64,000 nt of DNA, from NCBI GenBank assembly GCA_035629775.1, contig DASPHG010000053.1, forward strand, positions 1 to 64,000, in the 5' to 3' direction. How positions within the stretch are numbered: position 1 is the stretch's first letter; each line of letters starts with the position of its first letter. Below are positions 51,099-60,200 of this stretch, piece by piece. This stretch comes from DASPHG01 sp035629775. Lineage in GTDB: Bacteria > Actinomycetota > Thermoleophilia > Solirubrobacterales > Thermoleophilaceae. The position numbers and the translations under genes are program-made. The notes beneath the pieces are model-generated. The model made no database searches. It had not been told where the DNA came from and was given only the letters and a program-made list of their open reading frames with translations.

Positions 51099-51113
51099 GC
51101 CGCAAATAGCGGC
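51099..51113. promoter_or_regulatory. Short palindrome in AT-rich divergent region
   Basis: GCCGC-AAATA-GCGGC is a perfect 5-bp inverted repeat in the 122-bp gap between the FHA gene and the next gene, which is clearly richer in A and T than its surroundings. Possible operator or promoter; nothing else recognised there. Confidence 0.25.
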
Positions 51114-51159
51114 CACTGTCATCAAAGGAGTACCCCCTCGCGGGTCGAAAAAATCATCT

Positions 51160-51402
51160 ATGTCCGACCTCGAACTCGGAATCCTGAAAAAGAGCATCGG
51201 CTCGATGCGAAGCAGCTGCGTCCACTGCGCCTCATGCCGCCGTGTGCCGGTGCCGGGCGAGTTCGTTCATCGGCTGCCGTCCGAGCGAGTCGTCTGCTCG
51301 CTGTGCCTCGCGAAGGTGCGCCTGGCCGAGCGCGAGCAGGCGGTCGCCGAGCGCGTGTACACGAGCGAGCGCCACGTCACGGTCGCGCCGCGCGCTGCCT
51401 GA
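51160..51402 (+). CDS. Small Cys-rich (zinc-binding) protein
   Basis: 80 residues with CVHCASC and CSLC motifs, giving four or more potential Zn ligands, then a basic/charged helix. No family recognised. The ATG lacks a nearby Shine-Dalgarno (AAGGAG is 29 nt upstream). Its arrangement with the FHA and zinc-ribbon proteins hints at a shared regulatory role, but this is inference. Confidence 0.5.
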   Translation: MSDLELGILKKSIGSMRSSCVHCASCRRVPVPGEFVHRLPSERVVCSLCLAKVRLAEREQAVAERVYTSERHVTVAPRAA

Positions 51403-51416
51403 CGCGGCGCGAGCCA

Positions 51417-51422
51417 TAGAAT
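51417..51422 (+). promoter_or_regulatory. Putative -10 element (TAGAAT)
   Basis: TAGAAT ends 9 nt before the GTG at 51432 of the SRPBCC protein gene; no Shine-Dalgarno. Confidence 0.45.
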
Positions 51423-51431
51423 CGCGCCCCC

Positions 51432-51986
51432 GTGAGGCCGGTAAGAGTCGAGACAGTCATCTCCGCGCCGCGCGAGGCCGTGTTCGACTACCTGGGCGAC
51501 CTGGCAAACCACGTTGCCTTCATCGACCACTTCACTACGGACTTCCGGCTTGCTCGGACACGTTCGGACGGGGCGGGGGCCGCGGCTCGCTTCCGGCTCG
51601 AGAACCCGGGCCCGAAGCAGTGGGCCGAGGTCCAGTTCGTCGCCTTCGAGCGCCCCCGCCGGATCGTCGAGGAAGGCAAGTCGGGCCGCTTCCTCCGTAA
51701 CAAGTTCTGGACCATGTGGGAACTGGCGCCCGACGGCAACGCGACCCGGGTCGAGCTCACGTTCTGGAGTGAGCCCGGCTCGCGCTGGGACGCGTTCAAG
51801 GAGTCGCTCGGCGGTCGCCGCTGGATCAAGGGTCAGAACAAGATCGCGCTCGGCCGGCTCAGGAAGGTGTTCGAGGAGACACGGGACGAGCCGCTCGCCC
51901 GCGCGACGATCGCCGGTCTCGAGCCCATGACGCTGCCTCGTTTCGGGGCGCATCCCAGCAGGGAACGGCTCAGGGCCAAGGGATAG
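51432..51986 (+). CDS. SRPBCC (START-like) family protein
   Basis: 184 residues from GTG 51432. The N-terminal pattern VRVETVISAPREAVFDYLGD, then a strand-rich middle (AAARFRLENPGPKQWAEVQF) and a final helix (LGRLRKVFEE), matches the SRPBCC/polyketide cyclase fold, which holds a small hydrophobic ligand. The last 30 residues are a basic extension. No substrate is indicated. Followed by the lipoprotein gene after 13 bp. Confidence 0.78.
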   Translation: MRPVRVETVISAPREAVFDYLGDLANHVAFIDHFTTDFRLARTRSDGAGAAARFRLENPGPKQWAEVQFVAFERPRRIVEEGKSGRFLRNKFWTMWELAPDGNATRVELTFWSEPGSRWDAFKESLGGRRWIKGQNKIALGRLRKVFEETRDEPLARATIAGLEPMTLPRFGAHPSRERLRAKG

Positions 51987-51989
51987 ACT
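51984..51989 (+). promoter_or_regulatory. Weak candidate -10 element (TAGACT)
   Basis: TAGACT ends 10 nt before ATG 52000. Its TAG is the upstream stop codon, so it may be coincidental. Confidence 0.2.
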
Positions 51990-51999
51990 GCCGCGCCCG

Positions 52000-52563
52000 A
52001 TGGGCCTCCGTCAGCTACTGCTCGCACTCGCCTGCGCCGCTTTCGCGGCGTCCCTGTCGGGCTGCTTCCTCGAGCCCGAGGAGGAGGAGGGCGCCGCGCT
52101 GCGGGAGGGCCTCGCGGTGAAGGTCGGCGACATCGAGTACACCGTCTACATGACCCGCCAGCTCAACCCCGCGCTCGCGGACGACCGCGGCTACTGGCAG
52201 GGGCCGGAGGCGGAGCCGGGGTTCGCGCTGTACGGCGTGTTCATCCAGGCGTGCAACCGCAGCGACGAGGACGACGACCTCGAGGACGCGAATTACTTCG
52301 CGACGGACGACTTTGTCGTGGTGGACACGCAGGGCAACGAGTACGAGCCGCTCGAGACCGACGACGAGAACGTCTTCCACTACCACGCGACCGAGCTCGA
52401 GCCCGGGCAGTGCATCCCGACCAAGGGGAGCCTGGCCCAGCAGGGCCCGACGGCGGGGGCGATGATCCCGTTCGAGTTCCCGCTCGAGGCCGGCGAGAAT
52501 CGCCCGCTCGAGCTCGAGATCCACGGCGAGGGCCAGGAGGGCCTCGTCGAGCTGGACCTCTGA
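52000..52563 (+). CDS. Lipoprotein, DUF4352-like
   Basis: 187 residues. The signal QLLLALACAAFAASLSGCFL has lipobox LSGC and would be processed by Lgt. The rest is a beta-rich domain with acidic surface (EDDDLEDANYFATDDF, EYEPLETDDEN), resembling DUF4352/TRAP-like immunoglobulin-fold lipoproteins. Function unknown. The TGA stop is the first base triplet of hairpin copy C at 52561-52587. Confidence 0.7.
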   Translation: MGLRQLLLALACAAFAASLSGCFLEPEEEEGAALREGLAVKVGDIEYTVYMTRQLNPALADDRGYWQGPEAEPGFALYGVFIQACNRSDEDDDLEDANYFATDDFVVVDTQGNEYEPLETDDENVFHYHATELEPGQCIPTKGSLAQQGPTAGAMIPFEFPLEAGENRPLELEIHGEGQEGLVELDL

Positions 52564-52587
52564 ACAAGGGGCGTGGCCCCTTGTTCA
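52561..52587. repeat. GGGGCC/GGCCCC hairpin element, copy C (probable terminator)
   Basis: TGAACAAGGGGC, GTG, GCCCCTTGTTCA: a perfect 12-bp stem with a 3-nt loop. The TGA is the stop codon of the upstream lipoprotein gene, and the element lies at the convergent junction with the penicillin-binding-protein gene. Shares the core with copies A and B. Confidence 0.8.
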
Positions 52588-52598
52588 ACCCTCGACCT

Positions 52599-54260
52599 CT
52601 AGTCGAGCGCGGCGTCCAACACGAGGCGCGCCGCCGGCGCCGCCGTCTCCCCGCCCGCCCCGTTCCTCACCAGGAGGACGGCGACCGCGAGCTCCGGCTT
52701 GTTCACCGGCGCGTAGGCGGTGAACCATGCGTCCGTATCGGTCCCGGGCGTCTGCTCGATGTCCTCCTCGTCGGTCGTGTCCTCGAGCTCGGCGGTGCCC
52801 GTCTTTCCGGCCACTCCGATCGGGGCGAGCGATGCCGCGGTCCCCGTGCCGTAGTTCACGACGGCGACCATCATCCGCTCGATGCGCCCGGCGACCCGGC
52901 GCGAGGTCACGCGGACGGGTGCCGGCCGGGTCGCGCCGCGCACGACGGTGGGAGTCCGCAGCACGCCACCTGACGCGATCGTCTGGGACATGGAGGCGAG
53001 CAGCAGCGGCGTGGCCAGCACGCGCCCCTGCCCGATCGCGGTGGCCCCGAGCTCGAGGTCCGACGCGATCTCCTCGGCGGCGGGCAGGGTGCTGGGTGCC
53101 GCCCCGGGGAGGACCGGGTCGGCGTTGAACCCGTATCGCTCGGCGGTCTCCACCAGCTCCCTCGCGCCGATCCGGACCCCGAGCGGCGCGAACACGGAGT
53201 TGCACGAGTGGGCGAAGGTCTCCACGAAGTCGCCCCCGCACGCCTCGCCGTTCGCGTTCTCGAGCTGCACGCCGTCGATCGTCGCGTACGTCTCGATCGG
53301 GAACTCTGTCCGCGGCTTGACCAGCTCGCGCTCGAGCGCCGCCGTGGCGGTGATGATCTTGAACGTCGAGCCAGGCGGCTGCGCGGCGGAGAAAGCGATC
53401 CCGGCCAGGCCGCGGACCTCGGCCGTGCGCGCGTCGAGGGCGGCGATGCCCCCGAAGCGGCCCGCGAGGGCGGTCGTAACTGCCTGCTGGACGCCGACGT
53501 CGATCGTCGTCTTGACCGGCGCGGCGCGGCGCGGCTCGGCGGTCGCGAGGATCCGGCCGCCGGCGACGAGCCGCCCGCCCGGCTTTCCCGCCACCTGATC
53601 TTCGAGGATCCGCTCCAGTCCCGAGATGCCGACGGGCGTGTCCTGCTCGAAGCCGCGCGCGTGCAACGCGTCGCGCTCCTCCTCCGTGGCGGGCGCCGCG
53701 ACGGTCCCGACGATCTCGGTGCCCCCGAGGCCCAGGGGGGAGGTGCGCGCGGACGCGGGCCCTTCGGCGATCGTGCTCCCGTCCCGCGCCAGGATCTTGG
53801 CGCGCCGCGGTGCCCGGGTGGTGCGCTCGAGCGACTCGCCGGGGTCGAGGCCGGGGAACGTCAGGTGCTCCGCCCAGTCGACGCGGTCCGCTTCCATCGG
53901 CAGCTCGAGGGTGCCCTCCACCGTTCCGAAGACGCGCGTCTCGAGGGCGACGTCCACCGAGACGGTGTCCCCGCTCTCCTCGACGTCGCCTGTCTCGACG
54001 CCTGTTGCCGTCGCGGTCGCCATCGCGTCCCGATAGGCGACCTCGAGCTCCTGCGGTGCGACCCGCCCCTGCGCCTCCGCGGTGAGCTGGCGCCACATGC
54101 CGCCGTAATCGCCGTCCTCCCACGCCTGCGCGAAGTCGCGCGCGGCGCTTTTGGCCGCCGACTCGTGGAAGGCCCCCGCCAGCAGGCCCACGACGAAAGC
54201 GAGGGCGGCGAGGGCGGCGAGCACCGCGCCGCGGCGCCTGGCCCATGTGTCGGGGGTCAT
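52599..54260 (-). CDS. Class B penicillin-binding protein (MecA-like N-terminal domain)
   Basis: 553 residues from ATG 54260. One N-terminal membrane anchor (VLAALAALAFVVGLLAGAF), an NTF2-like domain of the MecA_N type (about 40-150), a dimerisation region, and a transpeptidase domain with Ser298-x-x-Lys301 (PPGSTFKI), SxN (HSCNS) and KTG (VAGKTGTAE). It cross-links peptidoglycan. MecA_N domains occur widely in Actinobacteria and do not by themselves indicate resistance. Divergent from the MarP-like protease gene with a 47-bp gap. Confidence 0.9.
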   Translation of the reverse strand: MTPDTWARRRGAVLAALAALAFVVGLLAGAFHESAAKSAARDFAQAWEDGDYGGMWRQLTAEAQGRVAPQELEVAYRDAMATATATGVETGDVEESGDTVSVDVALETRVFGTVEGTLELPMEADRVDWAEHLTFPGLDPGESLERTTRAPRRAKILARDGSTIAEGPASARTSPLGLGGTEIVGTVAAPATEEERDALHARGFEQDTPVGISGLERILEDQVAGKPGGRLVAGGRILATAEPRRAAPVKTTIDVGVQQAVTTALAGRFGGIAALDARTAEVRGLAGIAFSAAQPPGSTFKIITATAALERELVKPRTEFPIETYATIDGVQLENANGEACGGDFVETFAHSCNSVFAPLGVRIGARELVETAERYGFNADPVLPGAAPSTLPAAEEIASDLELGATAIGQGRVLATPLLLASMSQTIASGGVLRTPTVVRGATRPAPVRVTSRRVAGRIERMMVAVVNYGTGTAASLAPIGVAGKTGTAELEDTTDEEDIEQTPGTDTDAWFTAYAPVNKPELAVAVLLVRNGAGGETAAPAARLVLDAALD

Positions 54261-54291
54261 AGCTCCTTCTAGTTTGGCCACACGAGCGGGG

Positions 54292-54297
54292 TACCCT
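54292..54297 (+). promoter_or_regulatory. Putative -10 element (TACCCT)
   Basis: TACCCT ends 10 nt before GTG 54308, in the 47-bp divergent region shared with the penicillin-binding-protein gene. Confidence 0.35.
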
Positions 54298-54307
54298 GCC
54301 CCCGGCC

Positions 54308-55456
54308 GTGACAGCCATCGACTGGATCATTGTCGGCTTCACGCTCGCGATGGCGCTGTGGGGCTACGCCCAGGGGCTGATCGTCGGGGCGCTCTCGCTG
54401 GCCGGTTTTGCCGTGGGAGCGGTCCTCGGCGCGCGCGTCGCGCCGCTCCTGCTCGAGGAGGGCTCGAAGTCGCCGTATGCCCCGGTCTTCTCGCTGGTAT
54501 GCGCCGCCGTCATCGGCGGCGTGCTGGCCTCGGGCCTCGAGGTGCTCGGCTTCCACCTTCGCCGGCGCTTCGGGAGCCGCCTCGGCGCCCTCGACGGCGC
54601 GGGCGGGTCGGTCCTGCTGGCGTGCCTCGCGCTCGGCCTGGCGTGGGTCGCGGGTGCCGTGGCGCTGCAGACCCCAGGGGCGCGTGAGCTCCGCGAGGAG
54701 GTGCAGCGGTCCGAGATCCTGCGCCGGCTCAACTCGGTACTGCCGCCCTCCGGGCCGATCCTGAACGCGCTCGCGCGCTTCGACCCGCTACCCCAGATCA
54801 GCGGGCCGGCGCCTCGGGTGCGGCCGCCGACGGCTGCGATCGCCCGCGACCCGGAGGTGCAGTCGGCCGCCGCGAGCGTGGCGCGCGTGCTGGGGACAGC
54901 CTGCGGGCTGGGTGTACAGGGCTCCGGCTGGGTGGCCGGGGACGGGGTGGTGGTGACGAACGCCCACGTCGTCGCCGGGCAGGACGACACGACTGTCCAA
55001 ATCCGCGGCGAGGGCGCTCGCCACGATGCCGACGTCGTGTTCTTCGACGTCACGAACGACGTCGCGGTGCTGCGCTCGTCGGGGATCGCCGGCGCTCCCG
55101 CGCTCGCGATGGACGAGGGAGCAAAGGCCGGCACGTCGGCCGCGATCCTCGGGTTCCCCGAGAACGGCCCCTACGACGTCCAGCCGGGCCGACTCGGCCT
55201 CACGACGACGGCGAGCACGCAGGACGCCTACGGCCGCGGCCCGGTCCGCCGGCGGATCACGACGCTCCGGGGGCTCGTCCGCCACGGGAACTCCGGTGGT
55301 CCCATGGTCGACGGCGACGGGCAGGTCGTGACCACGGTGTTCGCGTCGTCCGAGTCGGGTGGCGCCGCCGACGGCTTCGGCGTTCCCGACTCGATCGTCC
55401 GCGAAGCGCTCGGTCGCGCGCAGGGCCCGGTCGACACCGGGCCGTGCGTCCGCTAA
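54308..55456 (+). CDS. MarP-like membrane serine protease (CvpA domain + trypsin-like domain)
   Basis: 382 residues. The first 130 form a CvpA-type domain with four membrane spans. The protease domain shows His220 (TNAHVVAG), Asp251 (VTNDVAVL) and Ser329 (HGNSGGPMV). Cys199 (GTACGLGV) and Cys380 (TGPCVR) match the disulfide that links the domain ends of mycobacterial MarP and controls its activity. MarP protects against acid and oxidative stress and acts on wall hydrolases. Divergent from a transpeptidase gene, which fits a wall-related role. Confidence 0.88.
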   Translation: MTAIDWIIVGFTLAMALWGYAQGLIVGALSLAGFAVGAVLGARVAPLLLEEGSKSPYAPVFSLVCAAVIGGVLASGLEVLGFHLRRRFGSRLGALDGAGGSVLLACLALGLAWVAGAVALQTPGARELREEVQRSEILRRLNSVLPPSGPILNALARFDPLPQISGPAPRVRPPTAAIARDPEVQSAAASVARVLGTACGLGVQGSGWVAGDGVVVTNAHVVAGQDDTTVQIRGEGARHDADVVFFDVTNDVAVLRSSGIAGAPALAMDEGAKAGTSAAILGFPENGPYDVQPGRLGLTTTASTQDAYGRGPVRRRITTLRGLVRHGNSGGPMVDGDGQVVTTVFASSESGGAADGFGVPDSIVREALGRAQGPVDTGPCVR

Positions 55457-55466
55457 GAACCGGGTC

Positions 55467-56342
55467 GTGCTCTCTCCCACCCGGATCGGTCCCGTTCTGC
55501 TCGTCGGACTCGCGTTGGCGACCCAATTCGCGGGCGGCTCGTCGGCCGCCCGCGAAGGCCAGCCGGCCGCCCGCGAGCGCGACTCGAACCCGTGTCTCGA
55601 CCGCGAGCGCGCGAAGCGACTCCTCTGCCCGGACTTGAAGATGAGCCCGCCCGCCGAGATGTTCGTCTCGCGCACGAGCAGGGGCCGGGCCCGGCTCCAC
55701 GCCGCCAACTCGATCAACAGCGTGGGCAGGGGCCCCGCCGAGCTTCGCGGGCGGCGCGCGAGCAAATACACGATGGACGCGCGCCAGGTCGTGTACCGCA
55801 CGAACGGCAAGCGGAAGTGGCTCGACACGCGTGCACGCCTCCTGTTCAAGGCGATTCCGGGTCAGTACCGCTACTGGAAGTTCCTCCACGCGGCCAAGTT
55901 CGAGCTCTGGCGGCTGAACGACCGCGGCGTCCGGACGAAGCGCGTGCGCGTCGGGCCCAAGGTGTCGTACTGCCTCCGCGATCTCGAGCGGCGCAACGGG
56001 CACCTGCGGCGCTCGCCGAAGAAGTTCCACTACCCCGCGTGCAACCAGGACCTCGGGAAGCAGCGAGTGACGCTCGGCACCTCCGTCGGGTGGTCGGACG
56101 TCTACCCCGCCACCTACCACGAGCAGTTCCTCTACGTGACCGGCCTGCGGGGCTGCTTCGCCTACGTTCACATCGCCGACCCGCGCAACGGGATCTACGA
56201 ATCCAACGAGCGCAACAACGAGGGGGAGAGGATCGTCCGGCTGCCCTGGAAGGGGGCGTCGCTCCGCGGCTGCCCGAACCGGAGCCGCGAAAAGCCGCCG
56301 AAGACCGGGCCGGACGGCGGGGCCGAGGCCCCGCGCCGCTGA
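55467..56342 (+). CDS. Secreted lysyl-oxidase-like protein with altered copper site
   Basis: 291 residues from GTG 55467. Signal peptide 1 to about 25 (RIGPVLLVGLALATQFAGG). The bacterial lysyl-oxidase-like pattern is present: YWKFLHAAKFELWRL, KVSYCLRDLERR, TSVGWSDVYPATYHEQFLYV, and ADPRNGIYESNERNNEGE. In lysyl oxidases the first motif has alternating His copper ligands; here most are replaced (Tyr-Trp-Lys-Phe-Leu-His), so copper binding may be lost or altered. Extracellular. The gene begins 10 bp after the MarP-like gene and may share its mRNA. Confidence 0.65.
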   Translation: MLSPTRIGPVLLVGLALATQFAGGSSAAREGQPAARERDSNPCLDRERAKRLLCPDLKMSPPAEMFVSRTSRGRARLHAANSINSVGRGPAELRGRRASKYTMDARQVVYRTNGKRKWLDTRARLLFKAIPGQYRYWKFLHAAKFELWRLNDRGVRTKRVRVGPKVSYCLRDLERRNGHLRRSPKKFHYPACNQDLGKQRVTLGTSVGWSDVYPATYHEQFLYVTGLRGCFAYVHIADPRNGIYESNERNNEGERIVRLPWKGASLRGCPNRSREKPPKTGPDGGAEAPRR

Positions 56343-56365
56343 CCCACGGCACCCCTCGGCGCCGG

Positions 56366-56371
56366 TACAAT
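56366..56371 (+). promoter_or_regulatory. Putative -10 element (TACAAT)
   Basis: TACAAT (5 of 6 to consensus) about 90 nt before the PRC-barrel gene. No clear -35. It would give an 85-nt leader that contains the CAGGGGCA repeats. Confidence 0.4.
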
Positions 56372-56417
56372 CCGTTTGCCCGATGGGAGGTGCGGGCAAG
56401 ACCGCCTTCGGCGGGAG

Positions 56418-56446
56418 CAGGGGCAGACCAGGGGCAAACAGGGGCA
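56418..56446 (+). repeat. Three helically phased CAGGGGCA boxes
   Basis: CAGGGGCA occurs at 56418, 56429 and 56439 (spacing 11 and 10 bp), in the leader of the PRC-barrel gene. Possible regulator or RNA-binding site; not a known element to me. Confidence 0.5.
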
Positions 56447-56462
56447 ACTACGGGAGGTTGCT

Positions 56463-56870
56463 GTGCACTCCCTCGAGGAAGCACGAGGCTGGATCGAGGC
56501 ACGCGTGGACGACGTGTACGGATCACGCGTCGGCCAGATAGCGGACGTCTACTTCGACCCCGAAGAGCGGGAGGTCCACTGGATCCTCGCCCGTCTCGGG
56601 TCGAGCGAAGGGCCCCTGACCGCGATCCCGGTTCACTACTCGATCGCGAGCCGGACGCACGTCTGGGTGCCGATCACGAAGGACCTGATCGCCCGGGCGC
56701 CTCAGCTTCAGCGCATACGCGCGCTGACGCGCGACGACGAGCTGGAGCTCTGCTTTCACTACGGGGGGCTCCGGCGCCGAGCCGAGGTCCTCCGCCACCG
56801 GCTGGCGGAGAGCTTCACCGCGGTGCCGAGCAGCTCGGTCGTGCCGTTCCAGCCGCGCGGGTCGGGCTAG
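56463..56870 (+). CDS. PRC-barrel domain protein
   Basis: 135 residues from GTG 56463, with GGGAGG 5 nt upstream. The first 80 residues are a PRC-barrel: ARGWIEARVDDVYGSRVGQI, then VYFDPEEREVHWILARLG. These beta-barrels in Actinobacteria bind RNA or partner proteins and appear in stress proteins. A helical C-terminus follows, with LTRDDELELCFHYG. Exact role unknown. Convergent with the next gene by 4 bp. Confidence 0.75.
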   Translation: MHSLEEARGWIEARVDDVYGSRVGQIADVYFDPEEREVHWILARLGSSEGPLTAIPVHYSIASRTHVWVPITKDLIARAPQLQRIRALTRDDELELCFHYGGLRRRAEVLRHRLAESFTAVPSSSVVPFQPRGSG

Positions 56871-56874
56871 CGGC

Positions 56875-57180
56875 TCAGACCGTCACGACGCGCCGCAGCC
56901 AAGCGTTCACGGTGTCGCACTGGAGGGCGAAGCCGTCGCGCGGCATCCGGCTCAGAACCTGCTCGGCGAACCGGCGGGCGACCTCCGTCGACGGGTCCTG
57001 CCCCGCGGCGTGCAGTATCAGCGCCCGGGCCAGCTCGGTGGCGGCGTCGATGTCGCCGGCGCCCCAGTCGATCCGCGCTCCCGCGGGAAGCAGCCGCTCG
57101 GCTGTCCCCCCGACTGCGTAGACGGCAGGCGCGCCGTCTTCGAGACGGCCGACGTAGATGATTGGCTCGGGTTTGCGCAT
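56875..57180 (-). CDS. DUF6166-like protein
   Basis: 101 residues from ATG 57180. The sequence follows the DUF6166 pattern: IIYVGRLEDGAPAVYAVGG, RLLPAGARIDWGAGDIDAAT, ELARALILHAAG, ARRFAEQVLSRMPRDGFAL. Such proteins are of unknown function and often carried by phages and plasmids, but the sequence context here is chromosomal. Divergent from the ceramidase-like gene. Confidence 0.65.
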   Translation of the reverse strand: MRKPEPIIYVGRLEDGAPAVYAVGGTAERLLPAGARIDWGAGDIDAATELARALILHAAGQDPSTEVARRFAEQVLSRMPRDGFALQCDTVNAWLRRVVTV

Positions 57181-57241
57181 GGGGGGTCCCAGTCCGTACA
57201 ACGGCGGACTGCGGCCGAAGTGAAAGGCGGGGCGGGCGAAC

Positions 57242-60200
57242 GTGGACGACCGTCTGAGGCAATGCGCAGCTTTTCGCTCCATACTGCGCAGGAGGTTGGG
57301 AGGCAGGACTTCAATCGCGCGTCTTGCCGGCGTCACGATGGCGGCGCTTGCGCTCGCGCTGCCCGCGTCCGCCGCGGCCCAGGGGACCGGCGTGATCCGC
57401 GCCGGCGCGGCCTCGATCGGCGCGAGCTGGCACGTCGGCGCGTCCGCCGGCCAGTACGCCTCTGACGGCTCGTTCGTCTCGGTCCACGACGCCGGCCCCG
57501 AGACCGATCCCGGCTTCCATTCGACCCGCCGCGCGAGCTCGTACGGGATCCAGTCGCGGCTCTCGGTGCGCGCGGTCGTCGTCGAGGGCCCGGACGGCGC
57601 ACGGCACGCGATCGTCAAGAACGACTTCTACATCCCGCAAGATCTGATCTGGCGGCGCACGGCGCACATGCTCGAGGCGAAGCCGGAGCTCGGAATCGGC
57701 CGCGAGAACCTGACGATGGCGGTGACGCACAACCATTCGTCGCCGATGTACTCCTCGACGGCGTGGGGCGTGTGGGCGTTCCAGGACGTCTACGACGTGC
57801 GCTTCTTCGAGTACTACGCGACGATGATGAGACGCGCGGTCGAGCGCGCCGTCGCCGACCTCCGTCCCGCGCGCGTGGGCGCCTCGGTGTCGCAGTTCGA
57901 CAAGACGCACCGCCACTCGTTCGGCGGCGCGGTGGCCGAGGACGGGACGCCGGCCGGCTACCCGGTATCCGACATCGACACCGACCTGACCGTCCTGCGC
58001 TTCGACGACGTCTCCGGCGAGGGCAGGCCGGAGCCGATCGCGACGATCGTCAACTGGGGCGGGCATCCTGAGTTCCTGGACGGGAACGACCTGATCTCGG
58101 CCGACTACATCGGGCCGACCGAGCGGATGGTGGACCGCCTGACGAAGGGCGTGACGGTCTGGACGCAGGGCGACGTAGGGACGGCCGAGCCGGAGCGCAG
58201 CACGTTCCACTCGATCCACGAGCGCCTCGAGTTCACCCACCGCGAGTACGCCCAGGCGGACTACGCGGGCTACCTGCTCTCGCAGGCGATCTACGACACG
58301 TGGCGTGACATCGCCCGGCGGACCCCGGAGAACCCGGACCGGTTCGTGCGCTTCACCCGCACCGGCGAGGTCGCCTCGGTCGACAAGTGGTTCCCGGGGC
58401 CGGTCTCGCATCCGTATCCGGGCGTCTCGTCGTGCCGGACCGACGCGGGCGTCAACGGCGACCCCCGGGTGCCGGTCGTTGGCCTACCGGATTGCGTCGG
58501 CGCTTTCCAGGGCCCGCACGCGCTGGCCGACCTGGCCGGCCTGCCCGAGCCGCCGACGCCCGCCACCAACCCGATCGACCCCGGTCTCTCGACGGACGAC
58601 TTCCAGGCCGCGGGCATCCCGGTGCCGGAGAACTACTCGGCCCCCTCCTACGGGGCGGTCCAGGAGGACGCCTCGGTGCATCTGCAGGCCCTGCGGATCG
58701 GCAACATCCTGCTGACGTTCTGCTCGTGCGAGCAGTGGAAGGACCAGAGCCTCAACATCAAGACGCGCACGAACCGCGTGGAGGACGACATCCACCTCGG
58801 CTACGACTGGTCGAAGGAGTGCGCCCAGCAGCCGGACACGACCTGGATCTGCCCGGACCCGCGCACGCGCTCGTTCTACGGCGACGAGAAGAACCTCGAC
58901 CCGATCAGCGACGAGTTCGTACAGCGGATGCGCGCTCAGGTCCTGAACGACGCCGCGGGGTGGAACACGCTCGCGTACCTGCCCTACGCGGAGTCGGAGC
59001 CGGTCGACCCGAAGCTCATCAAGGGCAACTACACGCACACGGAGCTGCCGCCCGAGCAGGGGTACAAGCTCACCGTCGCGGTCGGGATGGCGAACGACTA
59101 CAACGGCTACATCGCGTCGTATCGCGAGTACCAGCGCGGCGACCATTACCGGAAGGCGCTGACCGCGTGGGGCCCGCATTCGAGCGACTACATGGCGACC
59201 CACCTGATGGAGATGGGCGGCTTCCTGAACGGGGGACCGCCGGTGCCGGACGACCCGGGGCAGGAGAAGGTGGCGCCGGACCTGGCGATCAACGACCAGA
59301 AGGCGCGCGCGATCGGGACGGTCGGCGCCGCCGCCGTCCGTGCCTATGAGGAGCAGCTTCCCGACGACGGAGGCGACCCGCACCAGGTCGACCCGCCGAA
59401 GGACGTGGAGCGCTTCGGCGCGACCTTCTTCAGATGGGTGGGCGGCTCGAACTACACGGACGGGCCGCGCGTGCGCGTCGATCGGCGCGTGGGGAAGCGC
59501 TGGCGGCCGTTCGCCGACGGCTCGGGCGAGGTGCCGGTGACGCTTCGGTTCCCGGACGGCCCCGGCGTGCAGAGCTACGCCGAGGGCTCGCACGAGTGGA
59601 CATGGACGGCGCACTTCGAGGCGTTCGCGGCGCCGTTCGACCCTGGCGTGTGGGGTACGCGCGCGACGCCCGTCGGCGAGTACCGCTTCGTGATCTTCGG
59701 CGCCAGCCGCAAGGGCGGCGAGCGCGTGCCGTACCGGCTCAAGTCCGACACGTTCCGCGTGCGGCCGTGGAGCGGGATCACGGCTGATGACGTCCGGCTG
59801 TCCCGGCGCGGGAAGGTGTCGGCCTCAGTGGGGCCGCGCCGGGTGATCGAGGTCGAGGGCAACGAGGAGGCCGACCCGCCGATCCTGCCGCTCCAGGCGG
59901 AGATCGGACCGATCGACTATCCCGACACCTACGAGTCGCCGGCGCGGTTCATCGACAACGAGCGTACGGTCTTCCGCGATCCGCGCGCGCCGAACGACGT
60001 CTCGCAGCTCGAGTGGTACTGCTTCCACTGCACGTGGCGGCCGTGGCTCGACACGGGCGATGCGAAGCGAGTGCGCTTCCAGGTGCGGGGCCGCGGCAAG
60101 AAGGTGGACGGCGTCCGCGGAGTCCGCGGCGTCCGGCGCGGCGACCGCTGGGTGATGCGTGGCCGCCTGTGTCGCGGCGAGACGGCGCTGGTCCCGCGCC

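Noticed and set aside
52599..54260. A beta-lactam-resistance gene (MecA) because of the MecA_N-like domain
   Set aside because: This domain combination is widespread in normal actinobacterial class B PBPs and no resistance context (mecR, mecI, mobile element) is present.
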